Source: Rhodomicrobium vannielii ATCC 17100
GTDB taxonomy: Bacteria; Pseudomonadota; Alphaproteobacteria; Rhizobiales; Rhodomicrobiaceae
DNA length: 64,000 nt
Direction of reading: 5' to 3'
NCBI RefSeq assembly: GCF_000166055.1
Contig: NC_014664.1
Location: 2,052,001-2,116,000 of the forward strand
A program made the position numbers and the translations under genes. The notes under the pieces were generated by a model, which worked only from the letters and a program-made list of their open reading frames with translations, was not told the origin of the DNA and ran no database searches. Each line of letters opens with the position of its first letter. The first letter of the stretch is position 1. This document shows, in pieces, positions 34,612-43,502 of this stretch.

Positions 34612-36164
34612 ACGTTCATTAGCTCCAAAGTTCGTTTATTAATAATAGCTTGAAGCCTTTCAGCCTCCGCGTTCAGCTTTTCAAGTTCATCCCGCAACGT
34701 GTGCCATTTCTCTCGAAATTCGTGGTCGTCCTGCTTCTGACCGGGCGCGAGGCCGACGTAGCGTCCGGGGCTCAGGCTCCAGCCTTCGGCTTCGATTTCC
34801 TTGCGCGTTGCGACGCGGCACAGTCCCGGCACGTCGCGGTACTGAGTTTGTGGGAAGGCCTCCTTGATCAGCGCCGCGCTTGGCCCGACTTGAATGTCCT
34901 TCCCGCGCCAAAGGCGGACGATATTTCCGAGAAAATCAATGTGCTCGGGATCGAAGACGCGGTGTGCCCGCGTCTCTTGCCGGAACAGATGCCGGGCGTC
35001 GATGAACAGCACCTCGTCCGCGCGTTTGCCGGTGGCCTTCCCCTTGTCGAGGAACCATAGCGTTACCGGCAAGGTGACGGTGTAAAACATGTTTGGGCCG
35101 ACGGCGACGATGCAGTCGACGGCGCCGCTGTCGATCAACTTCCTGCGGATTTCCCGCTCGCTGCCGCCCGCGTCGCTTGCGCTGTTGGCCATGACGAAAC
35201 CGGCGCGGCCTGTGGCGTTCAGAGCTGCGAAGAACTGATTGATCCAGAGGTAGTTCGCATTGTTGACCGAGGGCAGCCCGAGCGGGAAGCGGGCGTCCAC
35301 CTTCCCGGCGTCGTTGACGAGGCGCTTCTGATCGACCTCCGGCTGGTTGAATGGCGGATTGGCCATGACGAAGTCGAACTTGCCGATGAGCTTGTGCGGG
35401 TCGTCGTAATACGAGTTCGCCTCGCGGATGTCGCCCGAAAGCCCGTGAACCGCCAGGTTCATGCGGCACAGACGGAGCGTGTCCGACATCTTCTCGACGC
35501 CGAAAACCGCGATTTCGCTCGCGGGTGCCTTGTGATGGCGGCGGACGAACTCCGCCGAATGGACGAACATGCCGCCGGAGCCGCAGGCCGGGTCGAGGAT
35601 CGCGCCGTGAAACGGCTCGATCACTTCGACGATGAGCTTCACGATGGATGCGGGCGTGAAATACTCGCCGCCTTTTTGCATGAAGGACGAGGCGAACTCG
35701 CCCATGAAATACTCGAAGATGAGGCCGTATGCGTCGCCCTCGATCTTCAGAGGCGCGAGGAGGCGCAGGATTTCGCGCAGCGTGTCGTTGGGAATGTTGC
35801 CGTATCCACGGGGAAGCGCGCTCGCCAAGTCCGGGTTGGCGTCCGCGATGCCCTTCATCGCTTCGTTCAGTTCCGCGCCCAGGTCGGCCGTTCCCGGCAA
35901 CGCGAGGAGGCGCGAGAAACGCGCCTCGGGTGGCAGGAAAACGGCGCCGCGCGCTTGGTAGTCGGCGGGCTTCGGCTTCAGGCGGCCGGTGAATTTCGGC
36001 GCCAGTTGCGCGTGGACCGTCTCGAATTTGGCCTCCATCTGCCGCAAGGCGATAAGAGCGAGGACCGGCTGCGCATACTGGTCCGGCCGGAGCGCGCTGT
36101 TCGTCCAAAGTTTGTCGGCGGCGGCAAAAAGGGTCTTCGAGAGTTCGTTCAGGTCGGTGGCCAT
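34608..36164 (-). CDS. hsdM: Type I DNA methyltransferase subunit HsdM
   Basis: 518 aa from MATDLNELSKTLFAAADKLW; the in-frame extension to 36299 shows no homology. Motif I is ILDPACGSGGMFVHSAEF near residue 190 and motif IV is FVMANPPFNQPEV near 275, the pattern of N6-adenine methyltransferases. The N-terminal helical domain and the C-terminal LEKLNAEAERLQAIINKR helix are normal for HsdM. First gene of hsdM-hsdS-hsdR, which are all overlapping, so one mRNA is likely. Confidence 0.95.
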   Translation of the reverse strand: MATDLNELSKTLFAAADKLWTNSALRPDQYAQPVLALIALRQMEAKFETVHAQLAPKFTGRLKPKPADYQARGAVFLPPEARFSRLLALPGTADLGAELNEAMKGIADANPDLASALPRGYGNIPNDTLREILRLLAPLKIEGDAYGLIFEYFMGEFASSFMQKGGEYFTPASIVKLIVEVIEPFHGAILDPACGSGGMFVHSAEFVRRHHKAPASEIAVFGVEKMSDTLRLCRMNLAVHGLSGDIREANSYYDDPHKLIGKFDFVMANPPFNQPEVDQKRLVNDAGKVDARFPLGLPSVNNANYLWINQFFAALNATGRAGFVMANSASDAGGSEREIRRKLIDSGAVDCIVAVGPNMFYTVTLPVTLWFLDKGKATGKRADEVLFIDARHLFRQETRAHRVFDPEHIDFLGNIVRLWRGKDIQVGPSAALIKEAFPQTQYRDVPGLCRVATRKEIEAEGWSLSPGRYVGLAPGQKQDDHEFREKWHTLRDELEKLNAEAERLQAIINKRTLELMNV

Positions 36165-36481
36165 GCGTTCCGTGCGTTCGGGGCGCCCGCTTGGGCGATG
36201 GTTTCCAAATTGCTTATGAAGCCGTCCTAAAGCGGTGCCGTCAATGTGGCATCGCCGTTTCGGTGGCCGGTTCGCCGCGAGGCGGTGCAACGGCGTCACA
36301 AACGATAATGGCGCGCGCTGCTAGCGCGAGACTTTCGGCGAGCGCGACAGGCGGCTCGCGCATGCGATGCCGCGCGGCTCTGTGCGAATTTCGGGGGCCT
36401 CTCTTTAGCTTCCTTCGACGACGCAAGCAGGAAGTTTCTGACTGAACACGGAAGGAGAGAGACAACGAAGCGCCTAGTTGA

Positions 36482-36718
36482 CTGGCGATTGCCTCGACAG
36501 GGAGGGAAAAAGATGCAGCAAGGAGGGGTAAGAGAATAAGAGCTGTTTATAGGCGCGCCAAAAAGCGCGCGCCAGATGGTGACGGCAGAAGCAGGGTAGC
36601 AGCAAATGATGAGTTGGAGGCGGCAGTTGAAACAGGTCCGCAGGGTAAACTTCTCACCAAAGCCAACACAACGGTATCACTAGCCGCAGCGCTTATAATC
36701 GGAGAGGCCTACGATTAG
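36482..36718 (+). other. Possible small ORF lacking a standard start codon
   Basis: About 78 codons are open, with a basic first half and a hydrophobic end (TKANTTVSLAAALIIGEAYD), stopping in TAG at the base of the hairpin 36716-36739. Only CTG/ATT-type starts are available. The composition looks protein-like, but this is weak evidence; it may be a remnant. Confidence 0.22.
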
Positions 36719-36739
36719 GGGCGCATTCTGGCGCCCCTA
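36716..36739 (+). terminator. Hairpin after the 36482-36718 frame
   Basis: Perfect 9-bp stem TAGGGGCGC / GCGCCCCTA with a 6-nt loop. No T run follows, so it may be a structural element instead of an intrinsic terminator. Confidence 0.45.
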
Positions 36740-37237
36740 TCAACGACGCTAGTTCAACTCGCGCGTAGGTACGTTGGCAAATTTGCATGTGTCAAGAACA
36801 AATTAAGAACTTTAATAAAAACAAAAACTTAAGGTAGCAAAAAAGGTCCTATTGTCTGTGTACGGACTTCGATTTTTGAGTTGTAATTTTGCAACACCGG
36901 AAAATCCGCTGTCGATTTCGCTGCTCAGGTGGATGGCGTGAAACGGGCTTCTAGCAGCCGGTGTGGTGTAGCGAAATGCGAATTTCAGCCCCGCAAAAAC
37001 ACGTCTTTTGCGGGGGCCGCGCGCCCGCATTGGCTTGGCATACCACAAAGAACCTAAACATACCCCCGGGGGGAGGGGAGCCAGCGCTAACGCTAGCGGC
37101 CACAGGAAGCCGCAGGGAGCCGTTTGTTTCGGCCGCATACGTTATAGCGCTTTTTCGTCTTCCGCGTATGTGTCGCAGCCAGTGCCCGTCAGGTTAGTTA
37201 ATCAGCGCCAAGGTTTGCTATGAAGTGAGGACAGCTA

Positions 37238-38377
37238 GTGCACTGACGCAAACATAGGATTCACAAAGCAGACGAAGCAAGGCATGCTTCAGGCATGGCT
37301 CAAACCGTCTGCATCCTTCTCTCGTCCGAAGACCGCTCACGTTTGGCGGCGGTCATCGGGGACCGCAACAGCCCGCAGAAGCACGCGCAGCGGGCAAAGA
37401 TCGTGCTTCATTCTGCTGAGCGCCGTTCCGTTTTCGACGTCGCCCGCTTAAGCGGCGTCAGCCGGCCAGCCGTATGGCGTTGGCAGCGGCGCTACGCCGA
37501 AAAAGGGGTGGACGGGCTGTTGCGCGACCAGACCCGCAAGCCAGGCAAGCCGCCTTTGTCAGCGAAGAGCGTCGCGAAAGTGCTGGCGCTGCCGTGTTCC
37601 GAGCCCCCCGGAAACGCCACGCATTGGACCGGACGCGCTGTCGCCAAGGCGGCGGGCGTCAGCTTGCGCACGGTGCAGCGCATCTGGGGAGCCCACCGCC
37701 TTCAGCCGCACCGCTTGCGCACGTTCAAGAAGTCGAACGATCCCGCCTTCGCCGAAAAGGTCGAGGATGTGGTGGGCCTCTACATGAGCCCGCCCTGCCA
37801 TGCCGTGGTCCTGTCCATCGACGAGAAGAGCCAGATCCAGGCGCTCGACCGCACTCAACCGGGCCTGCCGTTGAAGCCCGGCAAATGCGCGACCATGACC
37901 CACGATTACAAGCGCAACGGAACCACCACGCTGTTCGCCGCACTCAACGTGCTGGATGGAACCGTGCTCGGCCGCTGCATGAAGCGCCACCGCCATCAGG
38001 AGTTCATCAAATTCCTCAACGCCGTGGAGCGCAAGGTCCCAGCCGGCAAGATCATCCACGTCATTCTGGACAACTACGGAACCCACAAGCATCCCAAGGT
38101 GGACGCCTGGCTGGCGGATCATCCGAGGTGGGTTTTTCACTTCACGCCGACCTCGGCGTCCTGGCTGAACGCGGTCGAAAACTTCTTCTCCGCCATTACC
38201 CGGCGGCGCATCCGTCGTGGCGTCTTCAAATCCGTCGCCGACCTCGAAGACGCCATCAAGCGCTACATCGCCGATCACAACCGGAACGCAAAACCCTTCG
38301 TCTGGACCAAAACCGCCGATGAAATCTTCGACAAGCTCAACCGCCTCAATCTGCACCTTCTGAATGAGTCAGTGCAC
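37238..38377 (+). mobile_element. Complete IS630-family insertion sequence
   Basis: Terminal inverted repeats begin GTGCACTGAC at the left (37238) and, on the complement, at the right (38377). TA dinucleotides flank both ends (37236-37237 and 38378-38379), as IS630 elements duplicate a TA target. The transposase is intact. Confidence 0.88.
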
Positions 38378-38380
38378 TAG
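37295..38380 (+). CDS. IS630-family transposase
   Basis: 361 aa. An N-terminal helix-turn-helix (VFDVARLSGVSRPAVWRWQR) is followed by the Tc1/mariner-like catalytic domain: VVLSIDEKSQIQALDRTQPG (first Asp), HVILDNYGTHKHPKVDAWL (second Asp) and SWLNAVENFFSAITRRRIRR (Glu). All three DDE residues are present. The stop TAG uses the TA of the target duplication plus the next flanking G. Confidence 0.95.
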   Translation: MAQTVCILLSSEDRSRLAAVIGDRNSPQKHAQRAKIVLHSAERRSVFDVARLSGVSRPAVWRWQRRYAEKGVDGLLRDQTRKPGKPPLSAKSVAKVLALPCSEPPGNATHWTGRAVAKAAGVSLRTVQRIWGAHRLQPHRLRTFKKSNDPAFAEKVEDVVGLYMSPPCHAVVLSIDEKSQIQALDRTQPGLPLKPGKCATMTHDYKRNGTTTLFAALNVLDGTVLGRCMKRHRHQEFIKFLNAVERKVPAGKIIHVILDNYGTHKHPKVDAWLADHPRWVFHFTPTSASWLNAVENFFSAITRRRIRRGVFKSVADLEDAIKRYIADHNRNAKPFVWTKTADEIFDKLNRLNLHLLNESVH

Positions 38381-38616
38381 TTGAGAGGCGGCGACAGCCG
38401 AAGCGCCTATCTGCGGGCCAATCGGGCGCTCACCGGAAGCTTCCACGGGTGCCGTATCTCATCGGCAGAAGTACTCGCGCAGCCCGCGCCAGATCGTCGA
38501 CTAACAAATATCAGTTATGCTGTATGACACATGCCTATGGGTAAGGCGAAAACACCGCTGGCTTCCACGTCGGGTCGGCGTATTCTTCGGCCAAGACGCC
38601 GACGAATGAGGAAGAA

Positions 38617-39066
38617 ATGCTGCGCTCTGTATCCGGCATATCGGTGGCAACGCTTATTTCCCCAAAAGCCGTCGCCGTACCGAAGTTCGACATCGGTCGA
38701 TTTTGCCACGAGTGGCGGCAACTCATGCCGAGGCAGACGAGCAACTTGCTCGGCAAAATTGAAGCAGGTACTCCCCAGAAAACGCGAAGTTCTAGTGCGA
38801 GCGCCTGGCAGCGAGAGTTTGCTGAACTACATGGTTTGTTTGTCAGAGCATTGAGAGGACAAATGATGATGCACCGGCTCAGCAATAAGACCGATCACGA
38901 TACTAACAAGGTCGACAACTGGCGTCGAATTTTCCCGGAGCCCTGCGAAGGTGGCATCAGGATCAAACTGCCGGTGGAAGGCGAAGACAGCATCGGCAAT
39001 GAGCGTCGAGAAGAGGCTGAACGGGCATCCGGTTCACATCGAAGAAAGAAAGCCGGTGAACGGTGA
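38617..39066 (+). CDS. Hypothetical protein of the island
   Basis: 149 aa starting MLRSVSGISVATLISPKAVA, with a GAGGAAGAA ribosome site directly before the ATG. The first ~90 residues look protein-like; the last third is highly charged and basic. No domain is recognised. It lies between IS630 and the excisionase-like gene. Opposite-strand frames overlap it, so it could also be non-coding. Confidence 0.35.
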   Translation: MLRSVSGISVATLISPKAVAVPKFDIGRFCHEWRQLMPRQTSNLLGKIEAGTPQKTRSSSASAWQREFAELHGLFVRALRGQMMMHRLSNKTDHDTNKVDNWRRIFPEPCEGGIRIKLPVEGEDSIGNERREEAERASGSHRRKKAGER

Positions 39067-39244
39067 GTGACGGGGAAGTGCTTCATGAGGCGAAGTCGGC
39101 GGAGGCGCGAAGTTCAAGCCGGCGCCCATTCCGGCGATGACAAAAGTAGCGGGAAAAGCTGGGAGGGAGTTGCAAAGCGCCGTGGCCCGCAGTAAGACTG
39201 CGGCAGTCTCAGAGTGCCACGTTTTTAGTTTACTCACGCCGCCC

Positions 39245-39604
39245 ATGCGCGGCCCGGCACCTGCCTTGAATACATTCCCCCCGGCATACCTGCGCCCCGC
39301 TGCGGCGGCCGAACATATCGGCGTGTCGCTGCGCCAACTCCAAATCTGGATCGATGAAGGAAAAATCCGCCCGCCGTATTCGGCCGGGCGCATGAAGGTT
39401 TTCGAGCGCTCGCGGCTCGAAACTGACATGGCCGCGCTCGTCGGCCATGTCGTGGAAAGTGAAACGGAAAAAGGATTTAGCATATGGGAAAGCCTGCACA
39501 GCAAAGCTTCAAATACGTCCGGCGAAAGAAAGGCCGGAACGGGAAAGAACACCTCTACTATGAAGAGCCGGGCAAAGAGCGGGTCGCGCTGCGCGGTCCA
39601 ATAG
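39245..39604 (+). CDS. Excisionase-like helix-turn-helix DNA-binding protein
   Basis: 119 aa from the ATG at 39245. AYLRPAAAAEHIGVSLRQLQ and IWIDEGKIRPPYSAGRMKVF form a MerR/excisionase-type winged helix (about 13-55). Such proteins guide the direction of tyrosine-integrase recombination or control the element. The last 40 codons overlap the integrase start in another frame, so translation is probably coupled. It lies directly upstream of int, as is typical. Confidence 0.6.
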   Translation: MRGPAPALNTFPPAYLRPAAAAEHIGVSLRQLQIWIDEGKIRPPYSAGRMKVFERSRLETDMAALVGHVVESETEKGFSIWESLHSKASNTSGERKAGTGKNTSTMKSRAKSGSRCAVQ

Positions 39605-40502
39605 GTAGCCCCGCGTTCCTCGCCGACTACAACGCGGCCACGGAGGCAGAGGAACTGCCCAAGCGACCGCGTGCGGCCGCTTACAGCCTAACCGCTCTCG
39701 TAGCCGCATACCAAGGCAGCCAGCGTTTTCGCGCGCTCGCGCCGTCCACGCAGGCAGTCCGTCGCCGCATCATGTCGCGCTTGGCCGCCGTATATGGCGA
39801 TGGCGACATCCGCAGCATGAAGCGCGGCGACATAGTTCGCATGACCGAAAAGCTCGCCAGCGGCCCGGAAGGCGCGCGAAGCCTTCTCAAGCTGACCCAA
39901 CAATTAGTAAAGCTTGCGATTGATCTCGGCTGGCGCGACGACAACCCGGTGCGGGACATTTCCCGGCCGCGCATCAAGACGGACGGACGGCACTGCTGGA
40001 CGGAGGCCGAGATTGCCGCATACCGCAAGCGGTGGGACGTCGGAACGCGGCAGCGGCTGGCGTTAGAGCTTCTTCTGCAAACGGGGCAGCGGAAGGGAGA
40101 CGTGGTTCGCCTGTCCCGCGAGCATGTAAAAGGCGGGCGGCTGAAACTGACGCAGGAAAAGACGCACGTTTGCGTCGACGCGGCGATCAAGCCGGAACTG
40201 CTCAAGATCATCGCGGCAACCGTTACGGGCGTGCAGACCTTGCTCGTCTCAACGAAGGGCACGCCCTATGGCACGAAAGCGTTCTGCGGCGTCTTCCGGG
40301 CTTGGTGCGACGAGGCCGGGCTGCCGCCCGAATGCTCGGCGCACGGGTTGCGCAAAGCGTTCGCGCGGCGCATGGCCGAAGCGGGCGCAACGGCGCACGA
40401 AATTATGGCTGCTGGACCTTGAACGAGGTCGAGCGTTATTGCAGGGCTGCGAACCGGGCGCAGCTTGCGGACAGCGGAACAGCGAAGGTGGCCCGCATGT
40501 GA
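39484..40502 (+). pseudogene. Tyrosine integrase, frameshifted before the catalytic tyrosine
   Basis: The first 312 codons encode an Arm/core-binding region, the LLLQTGQRKGDVVRLSREHV block with the first catalytic Arg, a Lys strand, and ECSAHGLRKAFARRMAEAG (His-x-x-Arg). After HEIMAA the frame breaks to GP-stop at 40422. Two bases on, another frame gives TLNEVERYCRAANRAQLADS ending at 40502, which carries the catalytic Tyr. The expected TGH turn between them is missing, consistent with a deletion of about 10 nt. The protein should be inactive. The gene points into the tRNA-Glu att site. Confidence 0.88.
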
Positions 40503-40530
40503 AACCGCTTCCAAAATGGTTTCAGTTTTT
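40500..40530 (+). terminator. Intrinsic terminator after int
   Basis: TGAAACC (40500-40506) / GGTTTCA (40518-40524) stem with an 11-nt loop, followed by GTTTTT. It begins inside the TGA stop of the former integrase end. Confidence 0.7.
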
Positions 40531-40568
40531 AGCTGTAACGTTTTGTTTTTATTGCAGAATTTTTGCTA

Positions 40569-40585
40569 ATTGGCGCCCCGTAGGA
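40569..40585. repeat. attR-like 17-bp direct repeat within tRNA-Glu
   Basis: Identical to 25375-25391. It covers the CCA end, discriminator and acceptor strand of tRNA-Glu, so the tRNA stays intact after integration. Confidence 0.88.
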
Positions 40586-40645
40586 GAATCGAACTCCTGT
40601 TTCAGCCGTGAGAGGGCCGCGTCCTGACCGCTAGACGAACGGGGC
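40571..40645 (-). tRNA. tRNA-Glu (anticodon CTC)
   Basis: 75 nt on the minus strand with encoded CCA (40573-40571). Acceptor stem GCCCCGT / ACGGGGC, an anticodon arm with loop CTCTCAC (anticodon CTC, codon GAG), and a T arm GGAGTTCGATTCTCC are all well formed. It serves as the attachment gene of the island. Confidence 0.96.
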
Positions 40646-40918
40646 GAGCGAAGCCACACATTAGAATGCGCCGCGCCATCGATCAAGCGCAAAACCGACG
40701 ACACGCACCGAAACTTGAGCCGACCCGAAGTGCCGAGCTTTGCGCAGGCGGCCGAGGGGCGTATGACGTAACGTCAAGCGCGGAGGCGGACGTAAAGACT
40801 GCCTTTCAGTTGGCTTTTTGGAGGCCGGTACTCATCGCTTTCGGCCCCTGCCGCCCTAAGGACTCGGGGAGGCCGAAAGCGCGCCGACCCACCGCTGTCG
40901 CCCTTTGGCCGCTGCCCC

Positions 40919-41296
40919 CTACCGGCGCGGGACTTGAAACCGGCCGCGCTCCTGCCCACTTAGGGGGTCCAGTACGATAATCGTGTCGCTACCCTCCCCC
41001 TTATAGTGCAGAATGATCGATCCGTTGTCCGCGGATACGCTCCTGAGTTCGCCCTGCCCCAAGGCAAGCGTTTGCGCGTAAGGCGTGGTCGCGGGCCCTG
41101 TGGCCGGGCTTGACAGAGCGGGCCTCGTCGCGGATGCCGGGCCAGAACTGAGTTTCGCCGCCTGCCGCGCCACTCCATAAAGGAGCGCGATGATGCCGGC
41201 GATGAGCAATGTCGTCATGATCGTGACGGCAATCTTGAGCATTCGGACGCGTTCGGGCGTCCAGGGGCCGGGGACCGGGCTTTGCGCGTTTGTCAT
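40919..41296 (-). CDS. DUF6476-like membrane-anchored protein
   Basis: 125 aa. One membrane helix near residues 21-45 (LKIAVTIMTTLLIAGIIALL) is followed by a Pro/Ala/Ser-rich linker and a small beta-rich domain (LGQGELRSVSADNGSIILHY, IIVLDPLSGQERGRF). This layout is common in alphaproteobacteria beside the rluD-like gene, from which it is divergent here. Function unknown. Confidence 0.65.
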   Translation of the reverse strand: MTNAQSPVPGPWTPERVRMLKIAVTIMTTLLIAGIIALLYGVARQAAKLSSGPASATRPALSSPATGPATTPYAQTLALGQGELRSVSADNGSIILHYKGEGSDTIIVLDPLSGQERGRFQVPRR

Positions 41297-41347
41297 GGTG
41301 ATGATCCAGTCCGGTGACGGCTTTCAAGAGGGGCAGGCAGAGGGTCA

Positions 41348-42424
41348 ATGACGAGCGACGAATTTTCTCCCGCCCGCTATGAAGCTTCAGAAGACGACGC
41401 GGGCGTGCGCCTCGATCGCTTTCTCGCGAGCCGGATAGAGACACAAAGCCGGGTTCGCCTGCAAGAGCTTATTCGCGCTGGGCACGTGGTGCGCCTGGCG
41501 GCGGGGCGCGATGCCGAGACCTCGACAGATCCGAGCGCGAAGGTGCGTCTCGGCGATACGTTCGAAGTCACGACGCCGCCCGCCGAGAATTACGCCGTCG
41601 AGGGCGAGGCCATCGAACTCAACGTCGTTTACGAGGATGCCAGCCTGATCGTGATCGACAAACCGGCGGGCCTCGTCGTGCATCCCGGCGCGGGAAATCC
41701 GAATGGGACGCTCGTCAACGCGCTGATCGCACATTGCGGCGACAGCCTTTCCGGCATCGGCGGGGTTACGCGGCCGGGCATCGTGCATCGGCTCGACAAG
41801 AACACCAGCGGGCTGATGGTCGTCGCGAAGACGGACAAGGCGCATCGCAGTCTGTCGGCGCAGTTCGCCGATCACGGCCGGACGGGCGCGTTGCGCCGCG
41901 AATATCTGGCGCTGGTGTGGGGAGAGCCACAGCCCACATCCGGGCGGATCGAGGCGCGGATCGCGCGGCATGCGGGATCGCGGATCAAGATGGCGGTGGT
42001 GCGCAATGGCGGGCGCGAGGCTGCCACGATTTACGCAACCGAGCGCGTCTTCCGGCTTGGAAATGTAGAAAGCCAGAGCGCGGCAATGGGGAAGTGGAAC
42101 AAAACGGCCACGCTGAGTGTCCTTAGATGCAAACTGGAAACGGGCCGCACTCATCAGGTGCGGGTGCATCTCGCGCATATCGGCGTCCCCCTGGTAGGAG
42201 ATTCCGTTTATGGCGCAGGCTTTAGAACAAAAGCGCTCGCCCTCCCGGACGAAGCAGCAAGGAATTTTGCGTGTGCGGAGAGACAGGCGCTTCACGCCGC
42301 GGGCTTAAGGTTCGAACATCCTTCGTCACGGAAGGTTCTATCTTTCGAGAGCCCGTTGCCTGAAGACATCGCGCAATTGTGTAACGCTCTTGAAAGGTTC
42401 GATGCAAAACTGTCCAAGAATTAA
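41348..42424 (+). CDS. rluD: RluA-family 23S rRNA pseudouridine synthase (RluD-like)
   Basis: 358 aa. An N-terminal S4 RNA-binding domain (VRLDRFLASRIETQSRVRLQ and ELIRAGHV, about 17-50) is followed by the catalytic domain with RPGIVHRLDKNTSGLMVVAK near 143-162, where Asp is the nucleophile, and GRTHQVRVHLAHIGVPLVGD. Length and domain order fit RluD, which modifies helix 69 of 23S rRNA, although RluC-like specificity cannot be excluded. It precedes rpoH in the same direction with a ~100-bp gap. Confidence 0.88.
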   Translation: MTSDEFSPARYEASEDDAGVRLDRFLASRIETQSRVRLQELIRAGHVVRLAAGRDAETSTDPSAKVRLGDTFEVTTPPAENYAVEGEAIELNVVYEDASLIVIDKPAGLVVHPGAGNPNGTLVNALIAHCGDSLSGIGGVTRPGIVHRLDKNTSGLMVVAKTDKAHRSLSAQFADHGRTGALRREYLALVWGEPQPTSGRIEARIARHAGSRIKMAVVRNGGREAATIYATERVFRLGNVESQSAAMGKWNKTATLSVLRCKLETGRTHQVRVHLAHIGVPLVGDSVYGAGFRTKALALPDEAARNFACAERQALHAAGLRFEHPSSRKVLSFESPLPEDIAQLCNALERFDAKLSKN

Positions 42425-42527
42425 GATGCAGACGCATAGCGGGAAGCGTAATGTGGGTTCAATCGTTCCGGAAACGCGAACGAGTTCTCCAACGGCAGCG
42501 GGTCATCCGATGCGGAGGGTTTGAAGC

Positions 42528-43454
42528 ATGAGTTCATTGCCGTCAGTCGCTGCAAGTGGTGGCCTCGCCCGCTATCTCGAAGAGATTCGGCGTTTCCCGA
42601 TGCTTGAGCCTCAGCAAGAATACATGCTCGCCAAACGTTGGCAAGAGCACGAAGACGCCAAGGCCGCGCAGAAGCTCGTTACGTCGCACCTTCGCCTTGT
42701 GGCGCGCATCGCCATGGGCTATCGAGGCTACGGATTGCCCATCGGTGAGGTCATCTCCGAAGGCAATGTCGGGCTGATGCAGGCCGTCAAGCGCTTCGAT
42801 CCAGACAAGGGCTTCCGCCTTGCCACCTACGCTATGTGGTGGATACGCGCTGCCATTCAAGAATATATTCTGCGCTCGTGGAGCCTCGTGAAGATGGGCA
42901 CCACGGCGAGCCAGAAGAAGCTTTTCTTCAACCTGCGCAAGGCGAAGAGCCAGTTGCAAGCGCTGGAGGAAGGAGATCTTCGTCCCGATCAGGTCAAGAC
43001 CATCGCGACTAACCTCGGCGTGCCGGAAGAGGACGTCGTGTCGATGAATCGCCGTCTTGGTGGCGACGCTTCGCTCAACGCTCCGCTGCGCGCCGACTCT
43101 GAAAGCGGCGAGTGGCAGGATTGGCTCGTGGACGAGGGTCCGAATCAGGAGACGCAACTCGCCGAAAGCGAGGAGTTGAGCCGCCGCCGCGAATATCTCG
43201 GAGCGGCGATGGATAGTCTGAACGAGCGCGAACGCCGCATCTTCACAGCGCGTCGCCTCGCCGACGATCCGCTCACACTTGAAGAGCTTTCGTCCGAGTT
43301 CAACGTGAGCCGCGAGCGCATCCGGCAGATCGAGGTGCGCGCGTTCGAAAAGGTGCAGAAGGCGGTGCAAAAGGCTGCCCTCAAGGCCGAAGCACCGCGC
43401 AGCCCGGTTTCCGGCGGCGGTATGCCAGCGTTCTCGGCTTCCGCTGCACAATAA
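42528..43454 (+). CDS. rpoH: RNA polymerase heat-shock sigma factor RpoH (sigma-32)
   Basis: 308 aa. Region 2 has EYMLAKRWQEHEDAKAAQKL and HLRLVARIAMGYRGYGLPIG, with the core-binding GLMQAVKRFDPDKGFRLATY and the -10-recognition helix MWWIRAAIQEYILRSWSLVK. The RpoH box (Q-K-K-L-F-F-N-L-R) follows near 130, and region 4 ends ELSSEFNVSRERIRQIEVRA. It directs the heat-shock regulon. A GGAGGG ribosome site lies before the ATG. Confidence 0.96.
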   Translation: MSSLPSVAASGGLARYLEEIRRFPMLEPQQEYMLAKRWQEHEDAKAAQKLVTSHLRLVARIAMGYRGYGLPIGEVISEGNVGLMQAVKRFDPDKGFRLATYAMWWIRAAIQEYILRSWSLVKMGTTASQKKLFFNLRKAKSQLQALEEGDLRPDQVKTIATNLGVPEEDVVSMNRRLGGDASLNAPLRADSESGEWQDWLVDEGPNQETQLAESEELSRRREYLGAAMDSLNERERRIFTARRLADDPLTLEELSSEFNVSRERIRQIEVRAFEKVQKAVQKAALKAEAPRSPVSGGGMPAFSASAAQ

Positions 43455-43475
43455 CGCACCGTTACAAAAGCATCG

Positions 43476-43502
43476 AAAGCCAGCCATTGCGCTGGCTTTT
43501 TT
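43476..43502 (+). terminator. rpoH intrinsic terminator
   Basis: Nine-bp stem AAAGCCAGC (43476-43484) / GCTGGCTTT (43491-43499) followed by further T residues. Confidence 0.88.

Larger units (their letters stand above)
36165..37237. other. Mostly non-coding region upstream of hsdM, before IS630
   Basis: No confident gene. An open frame without an ATG covers 36482-36718 and runs into a hairpin. From about 36780 to 36960 the sequence is A/T-rich. A run of C then G lies near 37064-37076. Confidence 0.45.
25375..40585. mobile_element. tRNA-Glu genomic island, about 15.2 kb
   Basis: The island is bounded by the 17-bp direct repeat, one copy lying in the tRNA-Glu gene. The tyrosine integrase and an excisionase-like gene are next to the tRNA end, as expected. 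Cargo is a hypothetical protein, IS66, two small membrane proteins, hsdMSR, IS630 and short unknown frames. The integrase is frameshifted, so the island probably cannot excise by itself. Confidence 0.82.

Noticed and set aside
36812-37138. 108-codon minus-strand frame before IS630
   Set aside because: Atypical composition, no ribosome site, no motif; its far end is A/T-rich non-coding DNA.
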